From Chrysochromulina parva (Eukaryota; Haptophyta; Prymnesiales; Chrysochromulinaceae): a stretch of 12,638 nucleotides of DNA. The notes beneath the pieces were generated by a model. It was not told the DNA's origin and did no database searches. It saw only the letters and a list, made by a program, of their open reading frames with translations. The stretch is taken from NCBI GenBank assembly GCA_002887195.1, contig PJAB01001723.1:1-12638 (forward strand), in the 5' to 3' direction. The position numbers were made by a program, and so were the translations under genes. Position 1 is the first letter of the stretch. Every line of letters starts with the position of its first letter. Below are positions 1 through 8,073 of the stretch, one piece after another.

Positions 1-19
1 GGCGGGTGAGATGCTAGGC

Positions 20-39
20 CGCGCGCCGATCGGCGCGCG
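20..39. repeat. 20-bp perfect GC-rich palindrome
   Basis: The sequence CGCGCGCCGATCGGCGCGCG is its own reverse complement over all 20 bases, centred between positions 29 and 30. The next outer pair (19/40) does not match. It could be a cruciform or a dimeric protein site, or a chance product of alternating CG in a GC-rich genome. No gene is assigned beside it. Confidence 0.75.
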
Positions 40-304
40 TCAGTGGGCGATCTCGAAAATCCTGGAGCCCCCAGGGGCGCTCCGGAATTTCCTCGCATGC
101 ACACCGGGAAAGAATACCTTTGGTGCTTCCACAGAGGCTCGCGAGAACTAAATCGAGGCGAGCGCAAGCATCGTGACCGTCGCGAACAGCGACAGCACAT
201 TCTCTCTCTCTTGAAACCCGCCCACCCGCAACCCACTCTGCGAGTGATACTCGATAGATCGCATCACGCATGTACAGTATGGTATTTATTTGTGTGTACC
301 CCTA

Positions 305-338
305 ACCAGACCGTCGGCTTGGGAATGCCCGGTCTGGT
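305..338. repeat. 9-bp inverted repeat with 16-nt loop
   Basis: ACCAGACCG at 305-313 is matched by its exact reverse complement CGGTCTGGT at 330-338, with 16 bases between. As RNA this would form a nine-pair, GC-rich stem on either strand. It lies about 500 bases beyond the Fd-GOGAT stop codon, so it may be outside that transcript. Its function is unknown. Confidence 0.6.
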
Positions 339-451
339 CAGGGATTGGGGAAGGCAAACCAACTCAATACCTCTTCAATAACCATACAAAGAACAGCTGG
401 AGCGGGAAGACAGGTCGCCATGAACGTCGCGTGGACCGTGGTCGTCGCAGG

Positions 452-489
452 CGGTCCTCGGTCGGTCCTCGGTCGGTCGATCGGTCGGG
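452..489. repeat. Short GGTC-rich tandem repeat
   Basis: The 11-mer CGGTCCTCGGT occurs twice head to tail (452-462 and 463-473), followed by the related CGGTCGATCGGT and a further CGGG. This is a small imperfect minisatellite in non-coding DNA. Its period (11 or 12) is not a multiple of three, unlike the coding repeats at the other end of the window. Confidence 0.7.
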
Positions 490-832
490 TACGCTTACGG
501 GTAAAAGAAACGGGGCTCGGCGGCGGCTGTGTTCAGCGACGCGGTCCTGACTCCTGTGACCCGCAAGCCGCATGTCCACCATCGCCACGTCACACCCATC
601 TCACCCCGGTACCCTCGCCGCGCCGGCCCGCGGCCGCAGCTTCGTCACGGATTACAGCTCACCCAGTTCCCAACCCCTCGGTACGGTCGGACACAGACTG
701 TAGACGCCACGGGCGACCTTTCATGGTTATGGTCATGCAAGATGCGCCACTTGCGGGCCCTTTGCAACAATCTATCGGGTCGCCACAGCAAGATTCGCCC
801 CTATCCTGAAGACGGGGCTCACAATCGATAAC

Positions 833-3800
833 TCAATCGACGACGGCGAACTCGGTCGTGGAGATGCCCTCGGCCACGCCGCTCACCTCGGGTGCACCGG
901 CCTCGGACATGGGATACACCTGCTTGAACTTGGGCAGGTACGCATCCCAATCGTCGAGAATGGTCTGTGCCTTCTTCGAGCCAGTTGCCTCGAGGTGCGC
1001 CTCGATGAGCGTCTTGAGCTGCGCGGCACCGATGGCGTTCACGGGCTGCATGACGACGTCGCTATTGATGCGACCGTCGAGCGAATAGTCCTCGCCATCC
1101 TCGAGGAAGTACCCCCAGCCGCCCGTCTGGCCCGCGCCCACGTTGCGACCCACCGGACCAAGCACTGCTACGACACCACCCGTCATATACTCACAGCAGT
1201 GGTCACCCGCCCCCTCGACGACCGCCTCGGCGTTCGAGTTGCGCACGCAGAAGCGCTCACCTGCGCGCCCGCATGCAAAGAAGCGACCGCCGGTGGCGCC
1301 ATACAGGCACGTGTTGCCCACGATGACGCTCTTCGACGGATCAAAGCCGATCTTGCGCCCCTCAATGCAGTCGACTGGCCGGATTCGGATGCGCCCGCCG
1401 TGCATCGACTTGCCCACATAGTCGTTCGCGTCGCCCCGCACTTCGAGGTCGAGACCGGGCAGGCACGCGAAACCGAACGACTGGCCAGCGCAGCCGGTGA
1501 AGATCAGGTGGAGCGAGCCACGCCAGCCCTTGTTGCCGTGCAGCTTGGCGATCTCGCCGGTGATGCGCGCCGAGGCGGTGCGGTCGACGTTGGTGATGCT
1601 CGACTCGACCGTCACGTGCGCGTGCTCGCGGATGGCGCGCTGCACGTCCTCTCGCGCGAGCAGCTCGTCGTCGAGCGTGTTCGTCTGCGAGTGTGGCAGC
1701 GGGTCCTCCTCTAGCTGCTCGCGCTCCTCGGGGGTGCGCAGCTGGGGGATCTGCTGGATGTAGCGCAGGTCGAGGGACGATGTCTTGCCGAGCGTGCGCT
1801 CGCGTTGCTTGAGCAGGTCGGCACGCCCGATCACCTCGGAGAGAGACGTGTAGCCCAGCTCTGCGAGGCACTGGCGCACCTCCTGTGCTGCGTACCAGAA
1901 AAAGTTGAACGTGTCGCTCGGCACGCCCACGAACTTTTCGCGTAGCTCCTTCTTTTGGGTCGTCACGCCCACCGGGCAGTTGTTCGTGTGGCAGATGCGC
2001 GCCACGATGCAGCCGACCGAGATCATCGCGATCGTGCCAAAGCCGAATTCGTTCGCCCCAAAGAGCGCGCCCATGAGCACATCGTACCCAGTCTTGAGAC
2101 CGCCGTCGACGCGCAGCACGACACGGTCACGCAAGCCGTTGAGGACGAGCTGTTGGTGAGCCTCCGCAAGCCCGAGTTCCCACGGCCCCCCAGCGTGCTT
2201 GATCGAGGTGAGCGGTGCGGCGCCCGTGCCGCCGTCGTGGCCCGAGATCTGGATTACGTCCGATCCCGCCTTAGCGACGCCCGAGGCCACTGTGCCGATG
2301 CCCACCTGGCTGACGAGCTTCACGGATACCTTGGCCTTCGGGTTGATCTGGTGCAGGTCGTAGATGAGCTGGGCGAGGTCCTCGATCGAGTAGATGTCGT
2401 GGTGTGGCGGCGGCGAAACAAGCATCACGCCCTTCTTGCACGCGCGGATCGACGCAATGTACTCGTTCACCTTGGAACCAGGCAGCTGCCCTCCCTCGCC
2501 CGGCTTGGCGCCCTGCGCGATCTTGATTTCGATCTGCTCCGCCGACATCAGGTACGCGGGTGTCACGCCGAAGCGGCCGGAAGCGACCTGCTTGATCTTG
2601 GAGACGGCGATGTCGCCGTTGCGCAGGCCCTTAAGGTGAGGGAACGAGTCTGAGGTGCCCTCCGCGGTGGCATCCTCGATCGAGGACCAGCGGCACTCGT
2701 CTTCGCCGCCCTCGCCTGAGTTGGAACGGCCGCCCGCGCGGTTGACCCCAATCGCAAGCGTCTCGTGAGCCTCGCGCGAGAGCGCGCCGAGCGACATGCC
2801 GCCCGTGCAGAAGCGCTTCATGATCGCCTCGACGGGCTCGACGAGGTCGATCGAGATCGGCTTACGATCTGAGACGATCTCGAGCATGTCGCGGATGGTC
2901 GAGGGCACTGTCTCCTCGACCGAGTCCGTGTACGTCTTGTAAAAGTCGAGGCCCTCGCCCGACGCGTCGGCCGACCGCAGCGCCTTGTGCAGCAGCCGGC
3001 TCATGGGCGGGTTCCAGTTGTGGTGCTCGAGCTTCTGGTAGAACTTGACGAAGCCCCAGTTGTTGAGCGGCTTCGTGCCGTCGACTAGCTGAGCGGTCGC
3101 GTGCCACACGGCGACCTCCTCGGCCACGTCCTTGAAGGTGAGCCCTCCGATGCGAGATGGAGTGCCCACGAAGGCGCTGTCGATGAGCTCCTTGCCCAGG
3201 CCGATCGCCTCGAAGATCTGCGCGCCGTGGTAGGACGAGAGCAGCGAGATGCCGATCTTGGAAAGGATCTTGAGCACGCCCGAGTCGAGCGCATAGCGCA
3301 AGTTCTCGAAGTTTTTCGCGAGCGTAATGTCGTTGATCTGTCCGCTCGCGCGCATCTTGGTGCGCTTCTCGGACGCGTACAGGTACTTGACGGACGAATA
3401 GAGGAGGTACGGGTGCACCGCCGAGGCTCCGAAGCCGACGAGGCACGCGATGTGGTGCGTCGACCACGCCTGAGCGGTCTCGACGATGATTGATGCCTCG
3501 AGACGCACGCCCGCAGTGATCAGATGGTGGTGCACCGCGCCCACGGCCAGCAGCGGCGGGATGAAGGCGTCGTCCACTCCCATACCGCCAGCCTTTTGGT
3601 CCGAAAGGACAATGACCTCGGCGCCGTTGCGCACCTGCTGCTCCGCCGCGGCGCACAGCGCCTTGACGGCCTTCTCGAGCCCCTCGGGCCCATCGCTGAT
3701 CGGGTAGATCGTCGAGGCCGTGGCCACTTTGCGCAGCTTGCGGATCGCGCCCAGCTCGTTGCCGTTGAGGACGGGGCTGGTGATGCGCAGCTGCTCGGCG

Positions 3801-5602
3801 AGCTCGGGCGAGGGCGCGTCGCGAAGGTCGTGCCGCTTGCCGAGCGCCATGTCAAGGTTCATCACGATGCCCTCGCGCAGTGGGTCGATGGGTGGGTTGG
3901 TCACCTGCGCGAAGCGCTGCTTAAAGTAGTCGTAGAGCGGGTGGGGCTTCTCCGACAGGACGGCGAGGGGCGTGTCCTCGCCCAGGGAGAAGAGGGTCTC
4001 CTTGCCCGAATTCGCCATGTCGCCCACCTGCATCTCGAGGTCTTCGAGCGACCAGCCAAATGCCGTCAGCTGCTGCATCAGATTCTCAGGCACCGCTTCC
4101 GCCTCCTCGACGTTGAAAGGAAGCGGCTCGACAATCGCCCGACGCTCTTTGAGCCACTCGCCGTAGGGAGCCTTCGAGGCAAGGTCACGCTTGACCTCCT
4201 GGTTCGGACGGAACTCGCCCGTCTCAAGGTCGAGCGTGATCATGTTGCCCGGGCCGAGCCGCCCCTTGCTCACCACCTCACTGTCGTCCACCTCGATGAC
4301 GCCCGTCTCGGACATGAACCCGAGGAGCCCATCCTTGGTCAGCAGGTAGCGCGCGGGGCGCAACCCATTGCGATCGAGCGTGGCGCCGAGCTGCTTGCCG
4401 TCGCAGAAGATGAGGAGTGCGGGGCCGTCCCACGGCTCCTGCAGCCCGGAGTAGTACTCGTACATCGCCTCCACCTCTGGGTCGTTCTTGTATTCCGGCT
4501 GCTCGCGATACGCCTCGGGCACCAAGATTGAGAGCGCCATGGCGGGCGTCTTGCCGCCGCTCCGCACGAGATTCTCGAAGACGGCGTCGAGGTTCGCCGA
4601 GTCCGACTTGTCTAGCGAGCACAGCGGGTCGCGCCGCTTGCGCTGGATGTCGAGCGCGCGCTGCCAGTTCACGTTCCCGATGAGCGTGTTGATCTCGCCA
4701 TTGTGCGCGAGGCAACGCATAGGTTGCGCGAGTGGCCACTTCGGATTCGTGTTCGTCGAGAAGCGCCGGTGGTAGACGGCAAAGTTGGTGTGGAAGGCAG
4801 GGTTGGTCAGGTCGCCGTAAAAGGGGCCGAGTACCGCAGACATCACCATGCCCTTGTAGATGATCGTGCGCGACGAGAGCGAGCAGAAGTACGTCTGCGC
4901 GCCTCCCACACGCTTGCCGCACTTGTCGAGCACTTCGGCCTGAGTCGAGCGACGCACCTGGTAAAGCGCAGCCTCGAGAGCGTCGCCGCGGAGCGTCGGG
5001 TGGTGCAGGAAGGCCTGCCGGATTCTCGGGAGTGCCGCGCGTGCTAGCGGACCCAGCACGTCCTTGTTCTGCGGCGGGTCACGCCAGCCGAGGAACACAA
5101 AGCCTTTGGCCGCTGCCTGCACCTCCAGCAGCGATTGAGCTTTCTGCGCGTCCGCCTCCGCCTGCGGGAGGAACATCATGGCCACGCCGCAGCTCTCCGA
5201 AGGCTTCCCCTTCAGGTACCCCTCGGCCTCGAAGAGCTCCCAAGGCACCGAGGTCAGCACGCCCGCGCCGTCGCCTGAGATGCCGTCGCCGCCGCAGCCG
5301 CCGCGGTGCTCCATGCAGCTGAGCGCGTGAATAGCGCGCGCGATGGTCTCGTGCCGCCGCCGCCCCTTGATGTCCGCGATGAAACCCACTCCGCACGCGT
5401 CGCGCTCCTCGACCAGGACCGGTGGCCCGGGCTCAGGAAAGCCAAACTGGCCAATTCGCAGCGGCGGCGTTGCAAGTTGCAACAAGGGGGCACTTGCCCG
5501 CGCGGGGGCAACCTGCGGACGTGTGGCGGTGCCCGTGCGCGGCGCGAGCGGCGCATTGGGCACCAGGAACGCAAAAGACGCGGCGAAGTGGGCTAATAGC
5601 AT
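833..5602 (-). CDS. GLU1: Ferredoxin-dependent glutamate synthase, plastid-targeted
   Basis: Catalyses glutamine + 2-oxoglutarate + 2 reduced ferredoxin to 2 glutamate in the plastid, the second half of the GS/GOGAT cycle. The ATG at 5602 gives 1589 residues and begins a good signal peptide; the frame extends to 5644 only through a GTG. Order of parts: presequence (1-69); class II glutamine amidotransferase from nucleophile Cys70 (DACGVGFIAD), with Arg280 (RRFSTN) and Asn301-Gly302 (AHNGEIN); central domain about 530-815; FMN and 2-oxoglutarate synthase domain about 855-1275; GxGxG beta-helix about 1315-1555. Cys1198, Cys1204 and Cys1209 (spacing C-x5-C-x4-C, ending CHTNNC) are the 3Fe-4S ligands. 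The segment about 971-997 between SGEGGED and the SKIKQVASGRFGVTP stretch matches the ferredoxin-loop position that NADPH enzymes lack. There is no fused NAD(P)H-oxidising subunit. The predicted mature length of 1520 is normal. No intron interrupts it. Confidence 0.97.
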   Translation of the reverse strand: MLLAHFAASFAFLVPNAPLAPRTGTATRPQVAPARASAPLLQLATPPLRIGQFGFPEPGPPVLVEERDACGVGFIADIKGRRRHETIARAIHALSCMEHRGGCGGDGISGDGAGVLTSVPWELFEAEGYLKGKPSESCGVAMMFLPQAEADAQKAQSLLEVQAAAKGFVFLGWRDPPQNKDVLGPLARAALPRIRQAFLHHPTLRGDALEAALYQVRRSTQAEVLDKCGKRVGGAQTYFCSLSSRTIIYKGMVMSAVLGPFYGDLTNPAFHTNFAVYHRRFSTNTNPKWPLAQPMRCLAHNGEINTLIGNVNWQRALDIQRKRRDPLCSLDKSDSANLDAVFENLVRSGGKTPAMALSILVPEAYREQPEYKNDPEVEAMYEYYSGLQEPWDGPALLIFCDGKQLGATLDRNGLRPARYLLTKDGLLGFMSETGVIEVDDSEVVSKGRLGPGNMITLDLETGEFRPNQEVKRDLASKAPYGEWLKERRAIVEPLPFNVEEAEAVPENLMQQLTAFGWSLEDLEMQVGDMANSGKETLFSLGEDTPLAVLSEKPHPLYDYFKQRFAQVTNPPIDPLREGIVMNLDMALGKRHDLRDAPSPELAEQLRITSPVLNGNELGAIRKLRKVATASTIYPISDGPEGLEKAVKALCAAAEQQVRNGAEVIVLSDQKAGGMGVDDAFIPPLLAVGAVHHHLITAGVRLEASIIVETAQAWSTHHIACLVGFGASAVHPYLLYSSVKYLYASEKRTKMRASGQINDITLAKNFENLRYALDSGVLKILSKIGISLLSSYHGAQIFEAIGLGKELIDSAFVGTPSRIGGLTFKDVAEEVAVWHATAQLVDGTKPLNNWGFVKFYQKLEHHNWNPPMSRLLHKALRSADASGEGLDFYKTYTDSVEETVPSTIRDMLEIVSDRKPISIDLVEPVEAIMKRFCTGGMSLGALSREAHETLAIGVNRAGGRSNSGEGGEDECRWSSIEDATAEGTSDSFPHLKGLRNGDIAVSKIKQVASGRFGVTPAYLMSAEQIEIKIAQGAKPGEGGQLPGSKVNEYIASIRACKKGVMLVSPPPHHDIYSIEDLAQLIYDLHQINPKAKVSVKLVSQVGIGTVASGVAKAGSDVIQISGHDGGTGAAPLTSIKHAGGPWELGLAEAHQQLVLNGLRDRVVLRVDGGLKTGYDVLMGALFGANEFGFGTIAMISVGCIVARICHTNNCPVGVTTQKKELREKFVGVPSDTFNFFWYAAQEVRQCLAELGYTSLSEVIGRADLLKQRERTLGKTSSLDLRYIQQIPQLRTPEEREQLEEDPLPHSQTNTLDDELLAREDVQRAIREHAHVTVESSITNVDRTASARITGEIAKLHGNKGWRGSLHLIFTGCAGQSFGFACLPGLDLEVRGDANDYVGKSMHGGRIRIRPVDCIEGRKIGFDPSKSVIVGNTCLYGATGGRFFACGRAGERFCVRNSNAEAVVEGAGDHCCEYMTGGVVAVLGPVGRNVGAGQTGGWGYFLEDGEDYSLDGRINSDVVMQPVNAIGAAQLKTLIEAHLEATGSKKAQTILDDWDAYLPKFKQVYPMSEAGAPEVSGVAEGISTTEFAVVD
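5396..5602 (-). other. Bipartite plastid presequence of Fd-GOGAT
   Basis: Residues 1-69 precede the catalytic Cys70. Residues 1-11 (MLLAHFAASFA) form a short hydrophobic signal peptide, and the following FLVPNAPLAPR resembles the ASAFAP-type junction at which the signal peptide is cut just before Phe. The next roughly 50 residues are rich in Pro, Ala, Thr and Arg, with no acidic residue until about residue 57, like a transit peptide. Glutamate synthases also need Cys70 exposed as the N-terminus, so a processing step must remove everything up to Ala69. The two-step targeting is inferred from known algal presequences. Confidence 0.8.
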
Positions 5603-5909
5603 CACAATAGGAGGACCCCCTGTGGAGATCGCCGACGAGCCCACAACTCGGCTTTCGCGGGACGAGGTCTCTCACGTCCACTGTTCATAATGAAACCGAA
5701 CTAATTCCGCAGATTGTGTTTTGGTACGCTGTCGGACTATACGAGCACGAACCTCAAGATTCGATCCGGCTCTCCGTTGCGCGCGCACGACATGTGGGGA
5801 ACGGCCGTTTCACACCTGCGCGAGTATCTTTTTTCGCACGCGCGGGGTGTGGCGAGTGCGTTGTACATGTACAGTACGTGTTGTTTGTTGTTTTGGGGGT
5901 GTGAATTTC
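5603..5909. promoter_or_regulatory. Divergent intergenic region, likely shared promoter
   Basis: Only 307 bases separate the Fd-GOGAT start codon (minus strand) from the first TruA ATG (plus strand), so both promoters and both 5' UTRs must fit here or overlap the genes. I see no convincing TATA box. A run of six T lies near 5829-5834, a T/G-rich stretch at 5880-5900 sits just before the TruA ATG, and a 12-bp palindrome is at 5862-5873. An out-of-frame ATG at 5792 opens a frame running into TruA, so the TruA transcript probably starts downstream of it. Transcription start sites cannot be placed from sequence alone. Confidence 0.6.
5862..5873. repeat. 12-bp palindrome TGTACATGTACA
   Basis: TGTACATGTACA is a perfect palindrome 37 bases before the TruA ATG. 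Its position in a short divergent promoter would suit a dimeric regulator site, but a 12-bp palindrome is also expected by chance a few times in a window of this size. Confidence 0.4.
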
Positions 5910-7337
5910 ATGATGTGTGCAACGCTCAGCAGCAGCAGCACAGCGCGCTCGACGACACAAGAGTGCGCGACGCACGCGGTCGTCCCTTTCAATCAGTCGC
6001 AACTTGGCATCACGCGATCTGCACAGCGCCTGCGGGCCATGTGCCAGCGTGCGTCGCGCCAGGCGTACGATCGGGCGAATCCGCTGCCACGCCGCTTCTG
6101 CGGCGTCGTCGCGTACGATGGCACCGACTACAAGGGATGGCAGACGCAGCAACCAGGCCTACAGACAATCCAGGACGTGCTCGAGGCGCGCCTGAGCAAG
6201 CTGCTCGGCGGGCGCGTGTACGTGGCGGGGAGCGGCCGCACCGATGCGGGCGTCCACGCTCGAGCGCAGGTCTTCCACTTCGAGCCGCCCGTGGAGCCGG
6301 GCTCGAAGCCAGTTCCGCACATTGCCAAGGTGCTGGACAGCTCTGACGAGGTGCTTGCCGAGGTACTCGAGCGCACGCTGGGCTCGCTGAGCAGCGGGTT
6401 GCCGAGTGACGTGCAGGTGCACAGCATCAGGCCGGCACCCGAGGACTTCCACGCACGCGAGAACTGCGTCGGGAAGCGGTACGTGTATACGGTGCACGAG
6501 GGCGCGGGCAATCCCATGACGGCGCGCTACCGGTGGACGCTCGGCCGCAAACAGAAGCTCGATGTGCCCGCGATGGTTGAGGCGGCCGCGCGGCTGGTAG
6601 GCACGCACGACTTTTCGACCTTTGGCGTGCGCGAGCCCACGGATCCGCGAACGCCAGTGAAGCGCATGCGACGACTCGAGGTGCGCCGACACTCGGGCCT
6701 CATGGATCCTGTGGCAGCGGCCGCAAGCGTCAGACCCGCGGCCGCCGTGGACGAGGGCACCGTCGCCAGCGGCGGCGAAGGCGTCAGCGACGCCGGCTAC
6801 GGTGGCTTGAGCGGGCTTGGAATCGGCGTGGGCACTAGCGAGAGTGTCGTCACCATATGCGCCGAGTGTGATCGCTTCCTGTACAACATGATGCGCATGA
6901 TCAGCGGCACGCTCGTAGAAGTGGGCCTCGGCCGCCTCACGCCTGATGACGTGAGCGCCTTGCTCGAGGCGCGCGGGCGCAAGGCAGTGCGGCTCGAGCG
7001 CGGTCTCGAAGTCGTCAAGGCACCTGCCCTAGGGCTCACGTTGGAGCATTGCTTCTATGGGATTCCCGATGAGCACTGGATGCCACCGCAGATGCGTGGT
7101 CTGGGTACGGCGGTGTGGGGGGGCAGCCGCGATGTAGGGGTCTTGGCGAGGCGCGGTGTGGGAACGGCGGCGCGCGAAGTCGGCGACGTCGGCACGACGC
7201 TCGCGGCGCTGACGCCAGAGGCACCATTGCCAACGCCGCTGATTGCGACGGTTGCGAGCGGAGGCGCCGCAACGCTGACGCACTTTGACGAGGACGATGC
7301 GCGGCGCGCTTGTGGCGGCGCAGTTTGGACCGATTGA
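5910..7337 (+). CDS. truA: tRNA pseudouridine synthase, TruA family
   Basis: Converts specific uridines in the tRNA anticodon arm (38-40 in bacterial TruA) to pseudouridine. The frame is 475 residues from the ATG at 5910; a second ATG follows at once at 5913 with an A at -3, so either may be used. The more upstream open frame begins only with TTG at 5721. The core spans about 64-384: YDGTDYKGWQ, then SGRTDAGVHA with catalytic Asp112, KRYVYTVHEG, HDFSTFG, and RFLYNMMRMISGTLVEVGLG near the C-terminal end of the core. The closing APALGLTLEHCFY segment resembles bacterial and organellar TruA more than eukaryotic PUS1 or PUS3. The first 63 residues are rich in Ser, Thr, Ala and Arg, compatible with organelle import but lacking the hydrophobic signal seen in Fd-GOGAT, so a mitochondrial or cytosolic site is possible. 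Residues about 264-312 are an Ala/Gly/Ser-rich insertion, and the last 91 residues are an unconserved tail. Confidence 0.93.
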   Translation: MMCATLSSSSTARSTTQECATHAVVPFNQSQLGITRSAQRLRAMCQRASRQAYDRANPLPRRFCGVVAYDGTDYKGWQTQQPGLQTIQDVLEARLSKLLGGRVYVAGSGRTDAGVHARAQVFHFEPPVEPGSKPVPHIAKVLDSSDEVLAEVLERTLGSLSSGLPSDVQVHSIRPAPEDFHARENCVGKRYVYTVHEGAGNPMTARYRWTLGRKQKLDVPAMVEAAARLVGTHDFSTFGVREPTDPRTPVKRMRRLEVRRHSGLMDPVAAAASVRPAAAVDEGTVASGGEGVSDAGYGGLSGLGIGVGTSESVVTICAECDRFLYNMMRMISGTLVEVGLGRLTPDDVSALLEARGRKAVRLERGLEVVKAPALGLTLEHCFYGIPDEHWMPPQMRGLGTAVWGGSRDVGVLARRGVGTAAREVGDVGTTLAALTPEAPLPTPLIATVASGGAATLTHFDEDDARRACGGAVWTD

Positions 7338-7574
7338 AAGACGAGAAGCAGAAGGCGGAACCCGGGACCGGCCGCGGTGCGGGAGCGGGGCAGCGCAGCA
7401 GGCAGCAGCACCCGTTAGTCGCGTGCTATCGCGTATCGGTTGGCGGCAGGCTGTTCCCCCGCCTCGGTTGAGCGATAGATTGAGGATTGTCCATTAAGCA
7501 TTATTTGATGGTCTCGTGCGTCGTGGCAGGAGAGCGAGCGTGATCTTCCGAGCGCGGAACGAGCATCAGATAAG

Positions 7575-7611
7575 TCACTGATTTCGTAGTGACCGTTTGT
7601 GAAATCAGTGA
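7575..7611. repeat. 11-bp perfect inverted repeat, candidate 3' end hairpin
   Basis: TCACTGATTTC at 7575-7585 is followed, after 15 bases, by its exact reverse complement GAAATCAGTGA at 7601-7611. A transcript would fold into an 11-pair stem with a 15-nt loop, extendable by one G-U pair. It lies 238 bases past the TruA stop codon, in the A/T-richer part of the convergent intergenic region. It could mark a 3' end or be the remnant of a small inverted-repeat element; the sequence does not decide. Confidence 0.7.
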
Positions 7612-7994
7612 TCACAGTGAGTAAACACAAAAACAGTATATTCCACATCAGATTCATCACGTCACACGTCGCGCATCGGCCGTCACACGTCCACTCTGCT
7701 CACCTCTCGGCGTGGTCGGCGCGGTCCGGCGCGCAGCACCACCGCTCCGCACGGTCCGGCGCACCACGGTTAACACGATAAGTCACAGGACGAGACGAAC
7801 GGACACAGAGAACCGAGATGAGAACCAGAAATGCGCGGAGGTAAAAGTCGAGTCGGCACGCGGACAGTCACGGGCCACTCGAATGGATCACGGGACCGCG
7901 CACGACCAAACGATATCATCGTCGGCGACACGTGACCATCGGCACCGCCGCAGCCGGCAGCAATGCCACACGAGATGACCAAGTCGACATTGAG

Positions 7995-8073
7995 CTGGAC
8001 GGCAAGGGAGGAAGCCGAGTAGCCTAACCACAAATCTCTCACGCCACAGAGCTCCTTGTTCGCCTGCACTTAC
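7995..8073 (-). other. Candidate 79-nt spliceosomal intron
   Basis: On the minus strand a strong donor (CGTG then GTAAGTGC) begins at 8073. An acceptor preceded by a pyrimidine-rich stretch (CTTCCTCCCTTGCCGTCCAG) ends at 7995. The 79-nt length is plausible for a small algal intron. It would lie 127 bases beyond the OTU stop codon, either in that gene's 3' UTR or in an extended coding version. An in-frame stop inside the putative intron would be removed by splicing. This is a judgement from consensus only. Confidence 0.35.

Larger units (their letters stand above)
1..832. other. Non-coding flank downstream of Fd-GOGAT; no gene seen
   Basis: This stretch lies downstream of the 3' end of the minus-strand glutamate synthase gene. 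Both strands carry only short open frames of 74 to 154 codons. None contains a motif I recognise, and they overlap one another in several frames as expected for GC-rich DNA. I see no tRNA-like or rRNA-like segment and no clear AATAAA polyadenylation signal on the minus strand. It does contain a 20-bp palindrome near the left edge, an inverted repeat near 305-338 and a small GGTC-rich direct repeat near 452-489, listed separately. The 3' UTR of Fd-GOGAT presumably occupies its right part. An exon of a neighbouring gene entering from the left cannot be excluded. Confidence 0.6.

Noticed and set aside
43..809. Several short plus-strand frames in the left flank
   Set aside because: They overlap in different frames, show no family resemblance and include non-ATG starts. 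Chance frames in GC-rich DNA are the simplest explanation.
3524..4531. 335-codon plus-strand frame opposite Fd-GOGAT
   Set aside because: It has no recognisable motif and mirrors the codon bias of the strongly conserved gene on the other strand; an antisense shadow.
833..5602. NADPH- or NADH-dependent glutamate synthase
   Set aside because: There is no fused or adjacent small subunit, and the segment at the ferredoxin-loop position is present. The total length fits the Fd type.
5603..5644. N-terminal extension of Fd-GOGAT to 5644 (14 extra residues)
   Set aside because: The codon at 5644 is GTG, not ATG, and the extension would place a polar stretch before the signal peptide. The ATG at 5602 gives a proper bipartite leader.
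5721..5909. TruA extended upstream to 5721
   Set aside because: The first codon is TTG and the 63 residues are Cys/Arg-rich translation of promoter-like DNA. The tandem ATGs at 5910 and 5913 are the first real starts.
5910..7337. Cytosolic PUS1 or PUS3
   Set aside because: The motif order and the closing APALGLTLEHCFY segment look like bacterial or organellar TruA. A final decision needs a phylogeny, but the eukaryotic-type signature is not evident.
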